The notes under the pieces: generated by a model | Databases searched by the model: none | What the model saw: the letters and a program-made list of their open reading frames with translations, nothing else | What the model was told of the DNA's origin: nothing | Shown here: positions 4,937 to 6,295 of the stretch, piece after piece | Numbering within the stretch: position 1 is the stretch's first letter | Layout of the letters: each line of letters starts with the position of its first letter | Position numbers and translations under genes: made by a program | DNA from: SIG469 sp964541215 | GTDB lineage: Bacteria; Bacillota; Clostridia; Oscillospirales; Oscillospiraceae | Direction: 5' to 3' | Length of the DNA stretch: 6,295 nt | Assembly (NCBI GenBank): GCA_964541215.1 | Contig: CAZIPP010000084.1 | Coordinates: 1 to 6,295, forward strand

Positions 4937-5036
4937 GCTCACTGCATGAATAACTGTGCTCGAATAATAAATGGTAATCTGCGAAATCAATTGTTATGCT
5001 TGTTAATATGTACAAAACTTCTTGAAGGAGACATCC
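4937..5036 (+). promoter_or_regulatory. Leader region of the regulator gene, promoter unclear
   Basis: This AT-rich 100-base stretch must carry any independent promoter of the regulator. Candidate -10 boxes are TATGCT (4995-5000) and TAATAT (5004-5009), but neither has a convincing -35 box. No copy of the TRCAAC direct-repeat operator is present, so autoregulation through that site is not apparent. The ribosome site AAGGAG is at 5025-5030. Confidence 0.3.
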
Positions 5037-6293
5037 ATGGAAAAACGACGCGATATCACTGCTGCGGCATCGTCGGAACTTTCTTATGACGAGCTGAAAA
5101 TTAAATACGAAGCCAGCTGCGAAATGATGCTCCACATGCTGGTGGAAAACCTGATATTCAATGACAATCCTGCAAGAGATCTGATCCGTGATCTGGCAGA
5201 CATTCTGGACATCAGGCTAAATTCCGAAGCCGGCGCAGTTCTTCTCATTTCTGTCAACGCTCACTCCAAAAGCATCGAAAAATCCATGGTCGTTCCCATG
5301 TTGGAAAATACTTTGCGCGAATGTTTTCAGGTGTTTGGTTTTGTGTTGTTCTTCAACGCCGGGCAAGATATGATAGGCTGCTACCTTTCTCCCAACAACC
5401 TGAAAAATGAAGACGTAGAGCTTCTTAAAGACGAGCTTACCGAGGAAACCTTGTCCTATGCCATAGAGGCTTGCCAGAAGCTGGATGACCTTGGTCTGTC
5501 CATTTCCATTGCAGTCTCTTCCATCGACAGCACCTCTTCGCCCAAGCAGCTTTATCGGGAAGCACAAATGGTGCATGACCACTGCATTGCCCGCGGTGTA
5601 AGGGTAGCAGGCAAATCGGATATTCCCACCCCTGTACCAAGAGACAAAATCAAGCTCGCCATCAGTGAACGACGATTTATGACCAGCATTATCAATCGAC
5701 AGTTTTACGACGCAGTATCGGCTCTGGATGAAATAATGCAGGCCATTATCAGAGAATCCACCCCCACTGTGGAACAGATGAGATCTTACATCTTCCAGCG
5801 TTTGGAAACAGTAATGACCATCTGCGGCGAAGAGCTCCATCCCGACAGGCAGGATGTGGAAGTAATGGGCGCTCTGGAGATCATTATGCAGGCAAAGACC
5901 TTTGACGAGCTTCAGGAAAAAATGTTCGACTTCTTTGCCATAGCAGACGACTGCTTTGGCAGCGATCAGGCCGAAGACAAATTTGCCGCAGTCGTAAGCT
6001 TTGTGGAAAAAAACTACACCTCTCCGTCCATGGGCGCAGCCATGATATGCGATCAGCTGAAATTCAGCCCATCATATCTTTCCAAGCTGGTGAAAAAAGA
6101 AACCGGCTCCGGCGTTGTTGACTTTATCCACCATGTAAGGATATCCAAGGCCAAAGAGCTGTTGGAAGAAACCACCATGTCTGTTCAGGATGTGGCAGAA
6201 AGTGTAGGCTTTGCCAATCGTTGGACGTTTATAAGAGCTTTCAGAAACCTTGAAGGCACCAACCCCAGCGCATACAGAGAAAAATTTAGATAA
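5037..6293 (+). CDS. AraC-family transcriptional regulator with a GGDEF-like sensor region
   Basis: A 418-residue DNA-binding protein, probably the activator of the two upstream units. Residues from about 315 to 418 are a complete AraC-type double helix-turn-helix domain: the first helix pair lies around MICDQLKFSPSYLSKLVKKE, and the family signature runs from SKAKELLEE through SVQDVAESVGFANRWTFIRA to NPSAYREKF. The middle part, ending near LGLSISIAVSSI (152-163) and LYREAQMVHDHC, resembles the degenerate GGDEF-like region of PucR/YesN-type regulators and lacks the catalytic GGDEF sequence. Residues 1-60 include a helical start. There is no membrane segment and no receiver-domain phosphorylation site that I can see, so it looks like a cytosolic one-component sensor. 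ATG 5037 follows AAGGAG (5025-5030) at 6 bases; an in-frame TTG at 5022 overlaps the ribosome site and is rejected. The stop lies two bases before the window end. Confidence 0.9.
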   Translation: MEKRRDITAAASSELSYDELKIKYEASCEMMLHMLVENLIFNDNPARDLIRDLADILDIRLNSEAGAVLLISVNAHSKSIEKSMVVPMLENTLRECFQVFGFVLFFNAGQDMIGCYLSPNNLKNEDVELLKDELTEETLSYAIEACQKLDDLGLSISIAVSSIDSTSSPKQLYREAQMVHDHCIARGVRVAGKSDIPTPVPRDKIKLAISERRFMTSIINRQFYDAVSALDEIMQAIIRESTPTVEQMRSYIFQRLETVMTICGEELHPDRQDVEVMGALEIIMQAKTFDELQEKMFDFFAIADDCFGSDQAEDKFAAVVSFVEKNYTSPSMGAAMICDQLKFSPSYLSKLVKKETGSGVVDFIHHVRISKAKELLEETTMSVQDVAESVGFANRWTFIRAFRNLEGTNPSAYREKFR

Positions 6294-6295
6294 AA

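Noticed and set aside
4937..5036. Third copy of the TRCAAC operator in front of the regulator gene
   Set aside because: No pair of half-sites at 19-bp spacing is present; TGCGAA at 4980-4985 is too different and has no partner.
5022..5036. TTG start at 5022 for the regulator
   Set aside because: It overlaps the AAGGAG ribosome site that is correctly spaced for ATG 5037.

Overview
The window reads as a draft-genome fragment from an anaerobic, gut-type Firmicute, most likely class Clostridia. The evidence is strong AGGAGG-like ribosome sites, a Gram-positive LplA-type solute-binding lipoprotein, an AraC regulator with a GGDEF-like sensor region, and flavodoxin-type proteins. A run of exactly 100 Ns (4740-4839) marks a scaffold gap of unknown true size. 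All six convincing genes lie on the plus strand; nothing on the minus strand is convincing.

Layout. Positions 1-86 hold the possible tail of an upstream gene followed by an intrinsic terminator. Unit 1 (about 99-2486) starts with an operator/promoter. It carries two paralogous flavodoxin-fold proteins (199-1161 and 1198-2016), a strong hairpin terminator or attenuator (2031-2069), and a small beta-strand-rich protein with a Gly/Pro-rich tail (2091-2486). Unit 2 (about 2528-4934) starts with a near copy of the same operator in front of a perfect TATAAT promoter. It carries a solute-binding lipoprotein (2632-4338), a second small beta-strand-rich protein with a Gly/Pro/Met-rich insert (4340-about 4892, interrupted by the N gap), and a terminator. 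The last gene (5037-6293) is a cytosolic AraC-family regulator.

How it may work together (inference). The two operator copies match at 28 of 34 bases. Each has two TRCAAC half-sites 19 bp apart and abuts a poor -35 box, the usual arrangement for activation by an AraC-family protein. The adjacent regulator is the obvious candidate, so both units are probably one regulon. The lipoprotein would capture a ligand outside the cell and the flavodoxin pair would supply electrons or flavin chemistry inside. The role of the two small beta proteins is unknown. No permease, ATPase or catalytic oxidoreductase is in the window, so the substrate cannot be named.

The most unusual trait is that three proteins of otherwise different or distant folds (flavodoxin A and both small beta proteins) carry Gly/Pro/Met-rich low-complexity segments. 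In flavodoxin A this is inserted inside the fold and includes three exact PGGPGGG heptads. I do not recognise this gene set as a described system.
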